Positions 7,517 to 16,656 are shown, counted from the stretch's first letter. The stretch: DNA of 64,000 bases from Sanguibacter keddieii DSM 10542 (GCF_000024925.1 NC_013521.1:1116001-1180000), one strand, 5' to 3'. Translations and numbers: made by a program. The notes: generated from the sequence alone by a model not told the origin.

Positions 7517-8925
7517 CACGAGCCTCCTGCACGCGGGGTGCCGTCCGCAGGGGCGGCGGTCGGCAGGAGGCGAGTATCGCGTACGTCGACGGCGAGGTCC
7601 ACACCGTCGCGCACCGTCCCATCGTCGTCGTCGTCGTCGTCGGCTGACTCGCCGTCCGCGTCCCCGAGACCGCGCAGCGCCGGAGACAGAACGCCGAGCA
7701 CCACGACCACTACGAACCCGACCGCCACCACGACGCCCGTCGCCCGCAGCCCGGCAGCGTCGACCAGCAGCCCGGCACCGAAGACCGCGACGGGTGCGAC
7801 GGCCATCATCGCCGAGCCCTGCAGCCCCAGCACGCGACCGCGCGCCGCCTCGGGTGTCCGGCGCATCATCGCGACCTGCAGCACGGGGTTCATCAGCCCG
7901 CTGGACACCCCGGCGACCGCGGCCGAGGCGAGGAGCAGCCACGTCACGGGCAGCAGACTCATCCCGACCACCCCGACCCCCACCCCCAGCATGGAGGACA
8001 CGAAGACGGTCCGGGGACTCATGCGCGGGCCGAGGACGGAGTAGAGCGTCGCCCCGACCAGTAGCCCGGCTGCCATGGCGCTCAGGACGAGCCCCAGACG
8101 TCCGGGCTCTCCGGTCGTCGTGAAGTGCACGGGAAGCACGATGCCCTGCAGACCGGCCAGCGCCAGCAACGACCCCAGGGAGAGCAGGGTGCCGCCCAGC
8201 AGCAGGCGGTCGCGGATGACGACGGCGAGCCCGGCGCGGAGCTCGTCGGACGACCGTCGGAGCGCAGCACGCGCACGACCACCTCGGCGGGGCAGCGCCG
8301 GCGACGTCGGCAGGGAGCCGTCGTGAGCGTCGGCGCCGTCGGGCTGCGCCGGCAACGTGTCGAGGGCCCTCGGCAGCATGGCTGTCACGAGCGCCGCGAG
8401 CGCGGAGGTCGCCGCGGTGACCCACAGGACGGTCGTGTCCCCGAGCGTCACCAGCAGCACCCCGGCCAGGGCAGGCCCGACCACCATGACACCGGCCTCG
8501 ATGCTCTCCCGGATGCCGACGAGCCGCTCGAGCGGGACCCCCGACGAGCGCGCGACCGCAGGCACGAGCGCCTCTCGGGCGGTCATACCAGGGACGTCCC
8601 CGATCGCACCGAGAACTCCGAGGGCGACGAACCACCCGAGGTCCAGGCCGGTGAGGAGGTCGACCACCGGGAGCGCCGCGACCGCGACGGCAGAGACGAC
8701 GTCCGAGACGATCGAGGCCCGGCGCCGGCCCACCCGGTCGATCACGAGGCCGCCGACGACCCCGACGAGGATCGCGGGGACCGCGGTCGCGAGGGCGACG
8801 GTCCCGGCGCTGGTCGCGCTGCCGGTGCGCATCAGCACGAGGAGCGGGAGAGCGACCGCGACGACCGAGTTGCCGAGGAGCGACAGGGCGCTCGCGGTGA
8901 GGTAGAGGACTGCGTGACGTGTCAT
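7516..8925 (-). CDS. major facilitator superfamily efflux-type transporter
   Basis: This 469-residue integral membrane protein has about 12 hydrophobic segments in two halves, with the MFS loop motif DRVGRRR after helix 2 and a long polar loop between the halves (about 195-235). It resembles MFR/EntS-like macrolide or siderophore exporters, but substrate cannot be read from sequence. ATG 8925 is chosen because it begins directly at MTRHAVLYL and lies just downstream of a promoter with a MerR-type dyad; upstream residues of the open frame look non-coding. A C-terminal cytoplasmic tail contains seven consecutive Asp residues from a GTC triplet run near 7620-7640. It is the first gene of a two-gene unit with merR. 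Confidence 0.9.
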   Translation of the reverse strand: MTRHAVLYLTASALSLLGNSVVAVALPLLVLMRTGSATSAGTVALATAVPAILVGVVGGLVIDRVGRRRASIVSDVVSAVAVAALPVVDLLTGLDLGWFVALGVLGAIGDVPGMTAREALVPAVARSSGVPLERLVGIRESIEAGVMVVGPALAGVLLVTLGDTTVLWVTAATSALAALVTAMLPRALDTLPAQPDGADAHDGSLPTSPALPRRGGRARAALRRSSDELRAGLAVVIRDRLLLGGTLLSLGSLLALAGLQGIVLPVHFTTTGEPGRLGLVLSAMAAGLLVGATLYSVLGPRMSPRTVFVSSMLGVGVGVVGMSLLPVTWLLLASAAVAGVSSGLMNPVLQVAMMRRTPEAARGRVLGLQGSAMMAVAPVAVFGAGLLVDAAGLRATGVVVAVGFVVVVVLGVLSPALRGLGDADGESADDDDDDDGTVRDGVDLAVDVRDTRLLPTAAPADGTPRAGGS

Positions 8926-8932
8926 GAGCCCG

Positions 8933-8964
8933 ATCGTGCAGCCCTGACCGTGCGTCAGGGTCAA
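8933..8964 (-). promoter_or_regulatory. MerR-type promoter with dyad in a long spacer
   Basis: On the minus strand TTGACC (8959-8964) is followed after 20 bp by CACGAT (8933-8938). A perfect dyad CCCTGAC-N5-GTCAGGG (8942-8960) fills the spacer, the geometry typical of MerR-activated promoters with over-long 19-20 bp spacing. The MFS ATG starts seven bases after the -10, implying little or no leader. Confidence 0.65.
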
Positions 8965-9007
8965 GCGCTGCGCTGCGCTGCGGCCCCGGCTGTGGTCCCT
9001 GCCCTCG

Positions 9008-9013
9008 TAGGAT
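9008..9013 (+). promoter_or_regulatory. -10 element of a leaderless promoter for the AraC gene
   Basis: TAGGAT ends eight bases before GTG 9022. This places the start of transcription at or next to the start codon, and no Shine-Dalgarno sequence is seen. Confidence 0.5.
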
Positions 9014-9021
9014 GTCGTGCT

Positions 9022-9954
9022 GTGCCGCACCCTGACCAGGCTGACGCGACGCGCCTGTGGGTGGCGCCGGTCCTCGACGACCGGCGAGGCGCTCACCGGC
9101 CCGCGACGGCACCGACGTCGGGCACGAGGACGGCAGCGACACCGCCACCCGAGGGGCGGGGGTCAGACGCCGACGCCGAGGTCCACGCCGAGCCCGCACG
9201 CGTCGAGGAGCCGTGGCTGCTCATCACCGAGACCATCCTCACGCCCGACGGCGGCAGCTGGGTCGACGGGCTGCACCGGGAGCACGAGCTGATCTGGGCC
9301 ACGGCCGGCTCGCTGACGGTCGAGACGGACGACCAGCTGTGGACGGTCCCGCCGGGCCTGGGCATCTGGATCCCCGCCCTCACCCGGCACCACGTCCGGG
9401 CCGCGCCGGGCACCCTCACCCACGTCACGTACCTCGCCCCGGAGCGCGTCAGCCCGTCCTGGGGTGCCGGGATCGCCGGGGTCACGCTGAGCCGTGCGGT
9501 GCACGAGCTGGTGCTCCACAACAAGTCCTCGACGCTCGACGACGACGTCCGCCTGCGGCTCCAGCAGGTGGTGGTCGACCTGCTGGTCCCGGTCGAGAGC
9601 GCCTCCCTCGACATCACGATGCCCACCGACCTGCGCCTGCGGTCCGTGGCCGACGCGATCGTCGCCGACCCCGCGGACGACCGCACGCTCACCGAGTGGG
9701 CGGACACGCTCAACATCAGCTCGCGCACCCTCTCGCGGGGGTTCGTCCGGGAGACCGGGGTGACGCTCACGCGGTGGCGCATCCTCGTGCGGATGCGCCA
9801 GGCGCTCCTCGAGATCTCCTCGGGGCGTTCGGTGGCTGCCGTCGCCCACCGTCTCGGGTACGCGAACCCCAGCACCTTCACCGACCTGTTCCGCCAGACC
9901 CTCGGCCACACCCCGGCCGCCTACCTGCGGAGCCTCGACGCGCGGGAGCGCTGA
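9022..9954 (+). CDS. AraC-family regulator with N-terminal cupin
   Basis: The 310-residue product has a cupin sensor domain (about 60-145, with HREHELIW and PPGLGIWIPALTRHH) and a C-terminal pair of helix-turn-helices (about 215-305) ending in the family signature LGYANPSTFTDLFRQTLG. It is probably a one-component cytoplasmic regulator. The first 55 residues are low-complexity, so a later start is possible; GTG 9022 is preferred because TAGGAT lies eight bases upstream, as in other leaderless genes here. It diverges from the MFS-merR unit across 96 bp and might regulate it or the surface protein gene downstream. The effector is unknown. Confidence 0.87.
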   Translation: MPHPDQADATRLWVAPVLDDRRGAHRPATAPTSGTRTAATPPPEGRGSDADAEVHAEPARVEEPWLLITETILTPDGGSWVDGLHREHELIWATAGSLTVETDDQLWTVPPGLGIWIPALTRHHVRAAPGTLTHVTYLAPERVSPSWGAGIAGVTLSRAVHELVLHNKSSTLDDDVRLRLQQVVVDLLVPVESASLDITMPTDLRLRSVADAIVADPADDRTLTEWADTLNISSRTLSRGFVRETGVTLTRWRILVRMRQALLEISSGRSVAAVAHRLGYANPSTFTDLFRQTLGHTPAAYLRSLDARER

Positions 9955-10083
9955 GCACCGGCTGCCTGCCGCGCCGGACGCCTCATGGTGGCGGACGGAA
10001 CGCCGATAGTGCGTGATGACCCGACCTCTCGGGTCACGCCGCCACGGAGCCGCCGTGCGTCCAGCTCACCCATCGAGGACACC

Positions 10084-12198
10084 ATGACCCGAGCACCCAG
10101 CATCCGACGCGCGACAGCCGCGGTCCTCGCACTCGCGATCGGCGGTGTCCTCTCGCTCCTCGGTGCCGTCCCGGCGCAGGCGGTGGGAGCCACGGCGGCG
10201 ACCCTCACGATCGACGGCTCGGGACGGGTGGGCGACGCTCTCGCCGTGCGGACCGTGACGCCGTGGGACCCGGCGCCCGACCTGGTCGTGTACTCCTGGT
10301 ACCGGTTCGACGACGGCGCGGTCGTGCACTCCGGGGCCGACGCCGGCGGTGCCGTCCTCACCCCGACCGCTGCCGAGGTCGGGACGATGCTCTACGTCGA
10401 GGCGAGGGCCTTCCGCGACGGCAGCCTCATGGCGGTGGCCTCGACGACCGGGTCGCCGACGATCCACCTGGGGTCCTTCTCGGGCGTGCCTGACCCGACG
10501 GTGTCGGGCAGCGGCGTGGTGGGGACGGACTTCACGGCGTCGCTGAGCACCAGCGACACCACGCCGACCCCGACGTCCGTCGACTACGTCTGGTACCGCG
10601 TCGACACCGGTGCGGTCGTGCAGACCGGTGGCAGCACGCTGAGGGCGACCTCGTCGCTCGTCGGGACCGCGGTCTACGCGATCGCGACCGTCCGGGCGCC
10701 CGACACCTCGCCCTACACGACCTCCAACTCGCCGTTCTCCAGCGCGGTGCGCCTGGCCGAGTTCGCGCACGTCCCGGCTCCGTCGGTCACGGGGACCGGG
10801 ATCGTGGGGTCGACATACACGGCGTCGCTCGACGTCGCCGGGATCACCCCTGTCCCGCAGACCGTGGCCTACACCTGGCACCGTGCCGACACGGGCGAGG
10901 TCGTCCAGTCCGGTGGCAGCACCTTCGTCGCCCCCTCCGCGCTGCTCGGGACCCCGGTCTACGTCGTCGCCACGCTGTCCGCGGACGGCGCCTCGCCGTA
11001 CACGACCACCAACTCCGCCTTCTCCAGCACGGTGCGCCTCGCGGAGTTCGACCAGGTGCCCGTGCCTGCGGTGTCCGGCAGCGGGATGCTGGGGACCGCC
11101 TTCACGGCGACCCTCGACGTCACCGGCCTCACCCCGGTGCCCGTGTCGGTCGAGTACGTCTGGCACCGCGCGGACACGGGTGCTGTCGTGCAGGCCTCGG
11201 GGTCGACTTTCGTCCCGACCGCAGCCCTCGTGGGCACGCCGGTCTACGTGGTCGCCACCCTCCGCGCGCCCGGGACGTCCCCGTACACGACCCCCAACTC
11301 GTCGTTCTCGAGCACGGTGCGCCTCGCGGAGTTCTCACCCGGTGCGCCTCCGGTGCTGGTCGGTCAGCACACCCTCGGTGGCACCCTCGTCGCGACGCTC
11401 GACACGAGCGCCTGGACGCCGCGACCGGAGTCCTTCGACTACCAGTGGTATCTCGAGGACGGGACGCCGGTCGAGGGCGAGACCGGGGCGGTGCTGCCGA
11501 TGACGGAGGGCCTGGTGGGAGAGGTCGTGTACGTCCTCGCGACGGCGCACGCCGTCGACCACCAGCCGTACGTCGTCGCGTCGGCACCGAGCGGTCGCAT
11601 CGCCCGACCCGACCTCGCGCTGGTCGGTGCACCTGCCGGGGGCGTCGCAGCAGCGGTGGTCGGAGGAACCGTCGACCTCAGTGTCGCAGGGCTGCTGTTC
11701 AGCACGGACTACCAGGTCGAGCTGCACTCGACGCCCGTCCCGCTCGGGACGGTGACCTCCACGAGCGAGGGGACGCTCTCGGCGAGGTTCGCGATCCCGT
11801 CCGACACCCCGACGGGCCGGCACCACCTCGTCCTGCTGCTGGACGGCGTCGAGGCAGGGCGCGTCCCGCTCGACGTCACAGCAGCTGAGGTCCCCTCGCC
11901 CGAGGAGCCGACGCCCGGTACCCCGACGCCCGGTACCCCGACGCCGGGGACGCCGACGCCTGAGGTTCCGCAGGTCCCCGTCCCGCAGGTCCCCGTCCCG
12001 GTCGCACCGGTGGCCCTTCCCGCGGCTCCGGCAGCAGCGCCTGCGGCGCACCTCTCCGGCGGCTCGGCCACGTCGTCGCCGACCCTCGCGAGCACCGGTG
12101 CGGACTCGAGCGTGCTCGGGCTGCTCGCGACACTGGTGGCGCTCACGACGGGCGTCGCTGCAGTCCTGGCCTCGCGAGCGCGCCGCGCCCACCGCTGA
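10084..12198 (+). CDS. secreted LAxTG-anchored surface protein with five 95-residue repeats
   Basis: This 704-residue protein starts with a signal peptide (about 1-33, ending PAQA). Five tandem units of about 95 residues follow (from about residue 37 to 510). Each holds a beta-sandwich-like pattern with G-G-T-TASLD, VEYVWHRADTGAVVQ-GGSTF and PVYVVATL motifs. An Ig-like segment, a Pro/Thr linker and the C-terminal LASTG, membrane helix and Arg-rich tail complete a class E sortase substrate. ATG 10084 is preferred over the longer frame because GAGGA precedes it and the signal peptide then begins at once. A GATAGT -10-like box lies at 10005-10010. A structural or adhesive role is inferred from architecture only. 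Confidence 0.88.
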   Translation: MTRAPSIRRATAAVLALAIGGVLSLLGAVPAQAVGATAATLTIDGSGRVGDALAVRTVTPWDPAPDLVVYSWYRFDDGAVVHSGADAGGAVLTPTAAEVGTMLYVEARAFRDGSLMAVASTTGSPTIHLGSFSGVPDPTVSGSGVVGTDFTASLSTSDTTPTPTSVDYVWYRVDTGAVVQTGGSTLRATSSLVGTAVYAIATVRAPDTSPYTTSNSPFSSAVRLAEFAHVPAPSVTGTGIVGSTYTASLDVAGITPVPQTVAYTWHRADTGEVVQSGGSTFVAPSALLGTPVYVVATLSADGASPYTTTNSAFSSTVRLAEFDQVPVPAVSGSGMLGTAFTATLDVTGLTPVPVSVEYVWHRADTGAVVQASGSTFVPTAALVGTPVYVVATLRAPGTSPYTTPNSSFSSTVRLAEFSPGAPPVLVGQHTLGGTLVATLDTSAWTPRPESFDYQWYLEDGTPVEGETGAVLPMTEGLVGEVVYVLATAHAVDHQPYVVASAPSGRIARPDLALVGAPAGGVAAAVVGGTVDLSVAGLLFSTDYQVELHSTPVPLGTVTSTSEGTLSARFAIPSDTPTGRHHLVLLLDGVEAGRVPLDVTAAEVPSPEEPTPGTPTPGTPTPGTPTPEVPQVPVPQVPVPVAPVALPAAPAAAPAAHLSGGSATSSPTLASTGADSSVLGLLATLVALTTGVAAVLASRARRAHR
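10192..11613 (+). repeat. five tandem 285-bp coding repeats
   Basis: Units begin at 10192, 10477, 10762, 11047 and 11332, with exactly 285 bp between starts. Units 2-4 are the most alike at both protein and nucleotide level, sharing the GTSPYTT-NS-FSS-VRLAEF end; units 1 and 5 are more diverged, as expected for edge copies. Confidence 0.85.
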
Positions 12199-12277
12199 CG
12201 CCGACCGGCGGGCGGCGCGGGACACGACCTGTCCGGTCGTCGACACGGACGGCCAGACCGACGCTCCGTGCCCGCAC

Positions 12278-12283
12278 TACGGT
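12278..12283 (+). promoter_or_regulatory. -10 element of a leaderless promoter
   Basis: TACGGT lies six bases before ATG 12290, so the mRNA of the siderophore-interacting protein would begin at its start codon. No ribosome-binding site is visible. Confidence 0.45.
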
Positions 12284-12289
12284 GGCCTG

Positions 12290-13192
<903 letters not shown>

Positions 13193-13245
13193 TAGCGGGG
13201 TCGGTTGTCCCCATAGCGGTGGGTGGTCTGGCATACCTTCTCTTC

Positions 13246-13264
13246 TGAGGTGAGCCTTACCTCA
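13246..13264 (+). promoter_or_regulatory. IdeR/DtxR-type iron box
   Basis: TGAGGTGAGCCTTACCTCA is a 19-bp near-perfect palindrome (8 of 9 positions pair) close to the known iron-box consensus. It lies 43 bp before the ATG of the siderophore-binding lipoprotein, so that gene should be repressed when iron is plentiful. Confidence 0.75.
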
Positions 13265-13307
13265 CTCCGGGTGTTGCTCCCCGGGGCCCTCATGCTGAGA
13301 AGGACCG

Positions 13308-14345
13308 ATGAACCACCGATCCCGCACCGCCGTCACGACGCCCGCCCAGCGGACCAGCCGCGCGCGCCTGACGACCACCGCTGCCGCCGCAGCCCTCGCG
13401 CTCGCGCTCGCGGCCTGCTCGACCACGACCGACGCCGCGGAGCCTGCCTCCGACGGCTCGTCGCAGGCCGCCGACCAGCCGACGACCCGCACGGTCGAGA
13501 GCGCCTACGGGCCGATCGAGGTCCCGTCGGACCCGCAGCGCGTCGTCGCCGTCTCCTACGACACCCCGTGGCAGCTGCAGGCCGTCGGCGTCACGCCGGT
13601 CGCGGTCCAGGACTACTCGAGCTACTCGACGGAGTTCACCGCAGAGCAGCTCGACCTCGTCGACGGGCTGCCGACGGTCGGCGCGTTCTTCGAGCTCAAC
13701 GTCGAGGCGGTCCTCGCGGCCGAGCCCGACCTCATCGTCGGCGACGCCCTCGAGATCGACGAGCAGACCTACGCGCTGCTCTCGGAGATCGCCCCCACCG
13801 TCGTGGTCGAGGGGGAGTACCGCGGAGACTGGCGCACCATCAGCACCGGGATCGCCGACGCCGTCAACGCCTCCGACGAGCTCGACGAGGCGCACGCCGC
13901 CTACGACGCGAAGCTCGACGAGGTCACCACCACGTACGCCAGCACCATCGCCGACGAGCGCTGGGCCGCCATCGGCGACGGCGACGTCGAGGGCGGGTTC
14001 TCCGCCCTCTTCCCGACCGGCGCCGTCGGCTCGCTCTACTTCGAGGACCTCGGCGTGACCATCGCGCCGAGCGTCCCCGAGGCGAACGACAACGGGTGGG
14101 AGTACATCGCCCCCGAGCTGACCGACGAGGTGCTCGGCGAGGCCGACATCATCGTCGCTGGTGCCCGCCCCGACGGTGAGCTGACGCCCGGCCTGGCGAC
14201 CACCGTCCTCACCCCGCTGTTCGCCGCGCTGCCCGCCCAGCAGACCGGCTCCGTCTACCCGGTCTACGGGTCGGTCACCGACTACGGCACCGCCCTCGCC
14301 TGGCTCGAGCGCGTCGAGACGACGGTCCTCGAACCTCGCAGCTGA
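13308..14345 (+). CDS. iron-siderophore ABC transporter substrate-binding lipoprotein
   Basis: The 345-residue protein has a signal peptide with lipobox LAAC and the two-lobe FecB/PeriBP_2 fold expected of ferric-siderophore receptors. The pattern RVVAVSYDTPWQLQAVGV begins the first lobe and VLAAEPDLIVG follows at the usual place. It should capture a ferric siderophore outside the membrane. GAGAAGGA lies before ATG 13308 and an iron box lies upstream. No permease or ATPase genes are adjacent, so it must work with a transporter encoded elsewhere. The cytoplasmic partner, a siderophore reductase, is the gene just before. Confidence 0.9.
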   Translation: MNHRSRTAVTTPAQRTSRARLTTTAAAAALALALAACSTTTDAAEPASDGSSQAADQPTTRTVESAYGPIEVPSDPQRVVAVSYDTPWQLQAVGVTPVAVQDYSSYSTEFTAEQLDLVDGLPTVGAFFELNVEAVLAAEPDLIVGDALEIDEQTYALLSEIAPTVVVEGEYRGDWRTISTGIADAVNASDELDEAHAAYDAKLDEVTTTYASTIADERWAAIGDGDVEGGFSALFPTGAVGSLYFEDLGVTIAPSVPEANDNGWEYIAPELTDEVLGEADIIVAGARPDGELTPGLATTVLTPLFAALPAQQTGSVYPVYGSVTDYGTALAWLERVETTVLEPRS

Positions 14346-14361
14346 CCAGGCGCGCCTGGTC
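14344..14361. terminator. palindromic terminator between convergent genes
   Basis: GACCAGGCGCGCCTGGTC is an 18-bp perfect palindrome that begins inside the stop codon of the binding protein gene and faces a gene ending at 14379 on the other strand. It can form a 7-bp stem with a CGCG loop in both transcripts. Confidence 0.6.
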
Positions 14362-14378
14362 GCCGGTGCGATGTGCCG

Positions 14379-14936
14379 TCAGTGGTCGCCCTGCGGGATC
14401 TCCTCAGGGCTGCTCGGACGGAACGTCGCACCGGAGCGCGGAGCGTAGGCCGACCAGCCCTTGCGCGCCGCAGACCGGACGCGCTCGTGCTCTGCTCGCT
14501 CTTCGTCAGCCCATGCCGTGAACCGTCGTGCTGCCTCGGGCTGCCTGGCCGGGCCGTCGGACCTGATGCGCAGCCTTGCTGGCCCAGGTCCGGCGGCCGG
14601 TGGCTCGACCGCCTGGTCGACCTCGACGACGTGCTCCGACCCGAGGGCCAGGGCGAGCCTGCGGGCCAGGTCGACACCGCGCCGGAGGTGCTCGATCTCG
14701 GGAGTCGTGCTGACCCACTCGAAGGTGCCGACGTCTCGGCTGGCGTACCAGTCGGACTCCCAGGCGTGCAGCGCCTCGGTGAGCTCGTCGTCGAGGAGCG
14801 TCTCGTCGAGGTCGCGGGGTCCGGGGAACCACAGGGGCGTCCGGTCGTGGCCGACGAACAGGCGCACGGCGAGCTGGTCATCGCCAGAGCCAGTGCCAGA
14901 GCCAGAGATGGAGACGGAGCTGGAGACGTCGGGCAT
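14379..14936 (-). CDS. hypothetical protein
   Basis: No family is recognised for this 185-residue soluble protein. It has no signal peptide or membrane segment. Residues about 22-70 read like a compact alpha/beta domain (AVRLFVGHDRTPLWFP, then several acidic helices), and the last third is charged. The N-terminus contains a short SGSGTGSG tract from a hexamer-like repeat. Third-position G+C is high throughout, as for neighbouring genes, supporting a real gene. It ends opposite the siderophore-binding gene and starts 76 bp from the divergent GNAT gene. Confidence 0.65.
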   Translation of the reverse strand: MPDVSSSVSISGSGTGSGDDQLAVRLFVGHDRTPLWFPGPRDLDETLLDDELTEALHAWESDWYASRDVGTFEWVSTTPEIEHLRRGVDLARRLALALGSEHVVEVDQAVEPPAAGPGPARLRIRSDGPARQPEAARRFTAWADEERAEHERVRSAARKGWSAYAPRSGATFRPSSPEEIPQGDH

Positions 14937-15000
14937 GCTCTCGACGCTATCCGAGGTGCTGCGAGCCGACCAGGCGGACCGGTGACCGGCCGGCCGCTCG

Positions 15001-15006
15001 TAAGAT
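15001..15006 (+). promoter_or_regulatory. -10 element of a leaderless promoter for the GNAT gene
   Basis: TAAGAT ends six bases before GTG 15013. The start of transcription would coincide with the start codon. Confidence 0.5.
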
Positions 15007-15012
15007 CCTCCT

Positions 15013-15456
15013 GTGGCGACGACCTACCGCTCCGCGACGGAGCACGACATCGAGTGGATGGTGGAGCTCCGCGCGGAGGTGCTCCGCGACGACCTGGAGC
15101 GGCTCGGCCGCTACGACCCGCACCGTGTCCGCCAGCGGATGCGTGACGGCTACCTCCCGGCGAGCACCCGGGTGGTCCTCGAGGACGACGTCGAGGTCGG
15201 GTGCGTCGCCGTCCGCATCGAGGACGACGCGCGGTGGCTCGAGCACTTCTACCTCGCGCCGGACGTGCAGGGGCGGGGGATCGGCGGCCGGGTGCTGCGG
15301 ACGGTCCTCGCCGAGGAGGACCCCAGGCCGTTCCGGCTGAACGTGCTGCAGGGCAGCCCGGCCCGTCGTCTCTACGAGCGGCACGGCTTCACCGTGGACT
15401 CGCAGGACGACGTCGACGTCTTCATGACGCGAGCGGACCGGCCCTCCGGACGCTGA
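15013..15456 (+). CDS. GNAT-family N-acetyltransferase
   Basis: This 147-residue protein has the single-domain GNAT fold. The acetyl-CoA pyrophosphate loop is visible as DVQGRGIGGRVL (about residues 86-97), followed by LNVLQGSPARRLYERHGF, the usual fourth motif. It should transfer an acetyl group from acetyl-CoA to a small molecule or protein amine in the cytoplasm; the acceptor cannot be predicted. GTG 15013 is supported by the TAAGAT box six bases upstream. Confidence 0.9.
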   Translation: MATTYRSATEHDIEWMVELRAEVLRDDLERLGRYDPHRVRQRMRDGYLPASTRVVLEDDVEVGCVAVRIEDDARWLEHFYLAPDVQGRGIGGRVLRTVLAEEDPRPFRLNVLQGSPARRLYERHGFTVDSQDDVDVFMTRADRPSGR

Positions 15457-15477
15457 GTGCTGTCCGGCCGCTGAGCC

Positions 15478-15654
15478 CTAGCGGCGTGACGACGGTGTCG
15501 GCCTCCCGCGGGTGACCATCTCCCGGACAGCCAGGACCATCGCCACGGAGACCAGCACGAGCGAGGCGATCGCGCAGACGGCGATCCAGGACTCCATGCC
15601 GGGGACCCGCCCGAGCGCCAGCACGAAGGTGCCGAGGAGGATCAGCGAGACCAC
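15478..15654 (-). CDS. small two-helix membrane protein (candidate)
   Basis: A 58-residue frame on the minus strand encodes two clear hydrophobic helices (VVSLILLGTFVLALG and WIAVCAIASLVLVSVAMVLA) separated by a short Gly/Pro turn, then a basic tail ending SRR. No family is recognised. GTG 15654 is the only standard start near the first helix; a strong GGAGGGAGG lies about 45 bp further upstream with no standard start codon just after it, so the true start may lie further 5'. The frame lies directly downstream of tRNA-Arg on the same strand. Confidence 0.5.
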   Translation of the reverse strand: MVSLILLGTFVLALGRVPGMESWIAVCAIASLVLVSVAMVLAVREMVTRGRPTPSSRR

Positions 15655-15770
15655 GAGGCGAGGGTGGCGTCGGGGAGCGGGAGAGCTTGTGATGATCCGG
15701 CCCTCCCTCCGCAGCGGCGTCGGTGCCGCGGGCGGTGATGTCGGTGGTGCTGTGCCGCGAACCGCGGCGG

Positions 15771-15846
15771 TGGTGCCCTCGATAGGATTCGAACCTACGA
15801 CCTTCTGCTCCGGAGGCAGACGCTCTATCCCCTGAGCTACGAGGGC
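15771..15846 (-). tRNA. tRNA-Arg (anticodon CCG)
   Basis: Read on the minus strand, a complete cloverleaf can be drawn. The acceptor GCCCTCG pairs with CGAGGGC, the D arm is GCTC/GAGC, the anticodon stem TCTGC/GCAGA closes the loop CTCCGGA (anticodon CCG), the T arm contains TTCGAAT, and discriminator A plus CCA is encoded. Total length is 76 nt. Confidence 0.97.
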
Positions 15847-15930
15847 GGGGACCAGGATCGGGCGGCGTCTCGCGCTGCGAGGACCGCCCGGTCAGGCATG
15901 GAGCACACTACCAGCACCCCGACGGGTGGT

Positions 15931-16656
15931 TCACCTCGGCTGGCCGGTCCGGCCGCTGGTCGCGGTGCTCGGCGCCGAGGCCTCGGAGCCGGTCGCCCCC
16001 TGGCCGGAGATGTACACCGCCAGGTACGACGTGATCTCGTCGATGGCGCGCTCGGGGTCGCCCGCCTCGATCGCGTCGACGAGCGCGTCGTGGTCGTCCT
16101 CGGAGCGGGTGTGCACCAGCCCGATGACGTTGGTGCGGATGTTGGCGCCGATCGCGTCGATGAGGTTCTCGTAGAGCGACTGCAGGACGGGGTTGCCGGC
16201 GGCGGCCGCGATCGCACGGTGCAGGGCGAGGTCGCTCGAGACCATGAGGTCGACGTCGCCGATGGCGAAGGCGTCCTGCCGGGCGGTGTTGAGGTCCCGC
16301 AGCACCGCGATGTCGGCGGGCGTACGGCGCACTGCCGCGAGCCGGGCGGACTCGACCTCGAGGCTGCGACGGATCTCGAGCACGTGCTGCTGGGTGGCAC
16401 CGGCGATCTCGCGCCCCATGACCACCATGAGCTCGGAGTCGGACAGGACGTAGGTGCCCGACCCCTGCCGGCGGACCAGCAGGCCGGCGTGCACCAGGGA
16501 CTGCACGGCCTCGCGGACCGTGTTGCGGCCGACGCCGAGCAGCTCGGTGAGCGCGGGCTCGGTCGGGATCTTGCTGCCGACGGGCCAGTCGCCGGAGGAG
16601 ATCCGGGCCCGCAGCTGGTTGACGGCACGGTCGATCAGCCCTGACTTGTCACTCAT
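15931..16656 (-). CDS. GntR-family (FadR subfamily) transcriptional regulator
   Basis: This 241-residue protein has an N-terminal winged helix (about 8-75, with PTEPALTELLGVGRNTVREAVQSLV and GSGTYV) and an all-helical FCD ligand-binding domain (about 90-225) with the pattern D-LHRAIAAAAGNPVL-S. FadR-type regulators usually sense a carboxylic acid and often bind a metal through His and Asp residues of this domain. It diverges from argS across 217 bp. The target is not evident: no catabolic operon is adjacent, so autoregulation or a distant regulon is likely. Confidence 0.92.
   Translation of the reverse strand: MSDKSGLIDRAVNQLRARISSGDWPVGSKIPTEPALTELLGVGRNTVREAVQSLVHAGLLVRRQGSGTYVLSDSELMVVMGREIAGATQQHVLEIRRSLEVESARLAAVRRTPADIAVLRDLNTARQDAFAIGDVDLMVSSDLALHRAIAAAAGNPVLQSLYENLIDAIGANIRTNVIGLVHTRSEDDHDALVDAIEAGDPERAIDEITSYLAVYISGQGATGSEASAPSTATSGRTGQPR

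Noticed and set aside
9985-10083. A longer N-terminus for the five-repeat surface protein
   Set aside because: The extra 33 residues would put a charged, low-complexity stretch before a clean signal peptide, while GAGGA stands right before ATG 10084.
15771-15846. tRNA-Arg as an integration site of a mobile element
   Set aside because: No integrase, no direct repeat of the tRNA end and no composition change were found around it.
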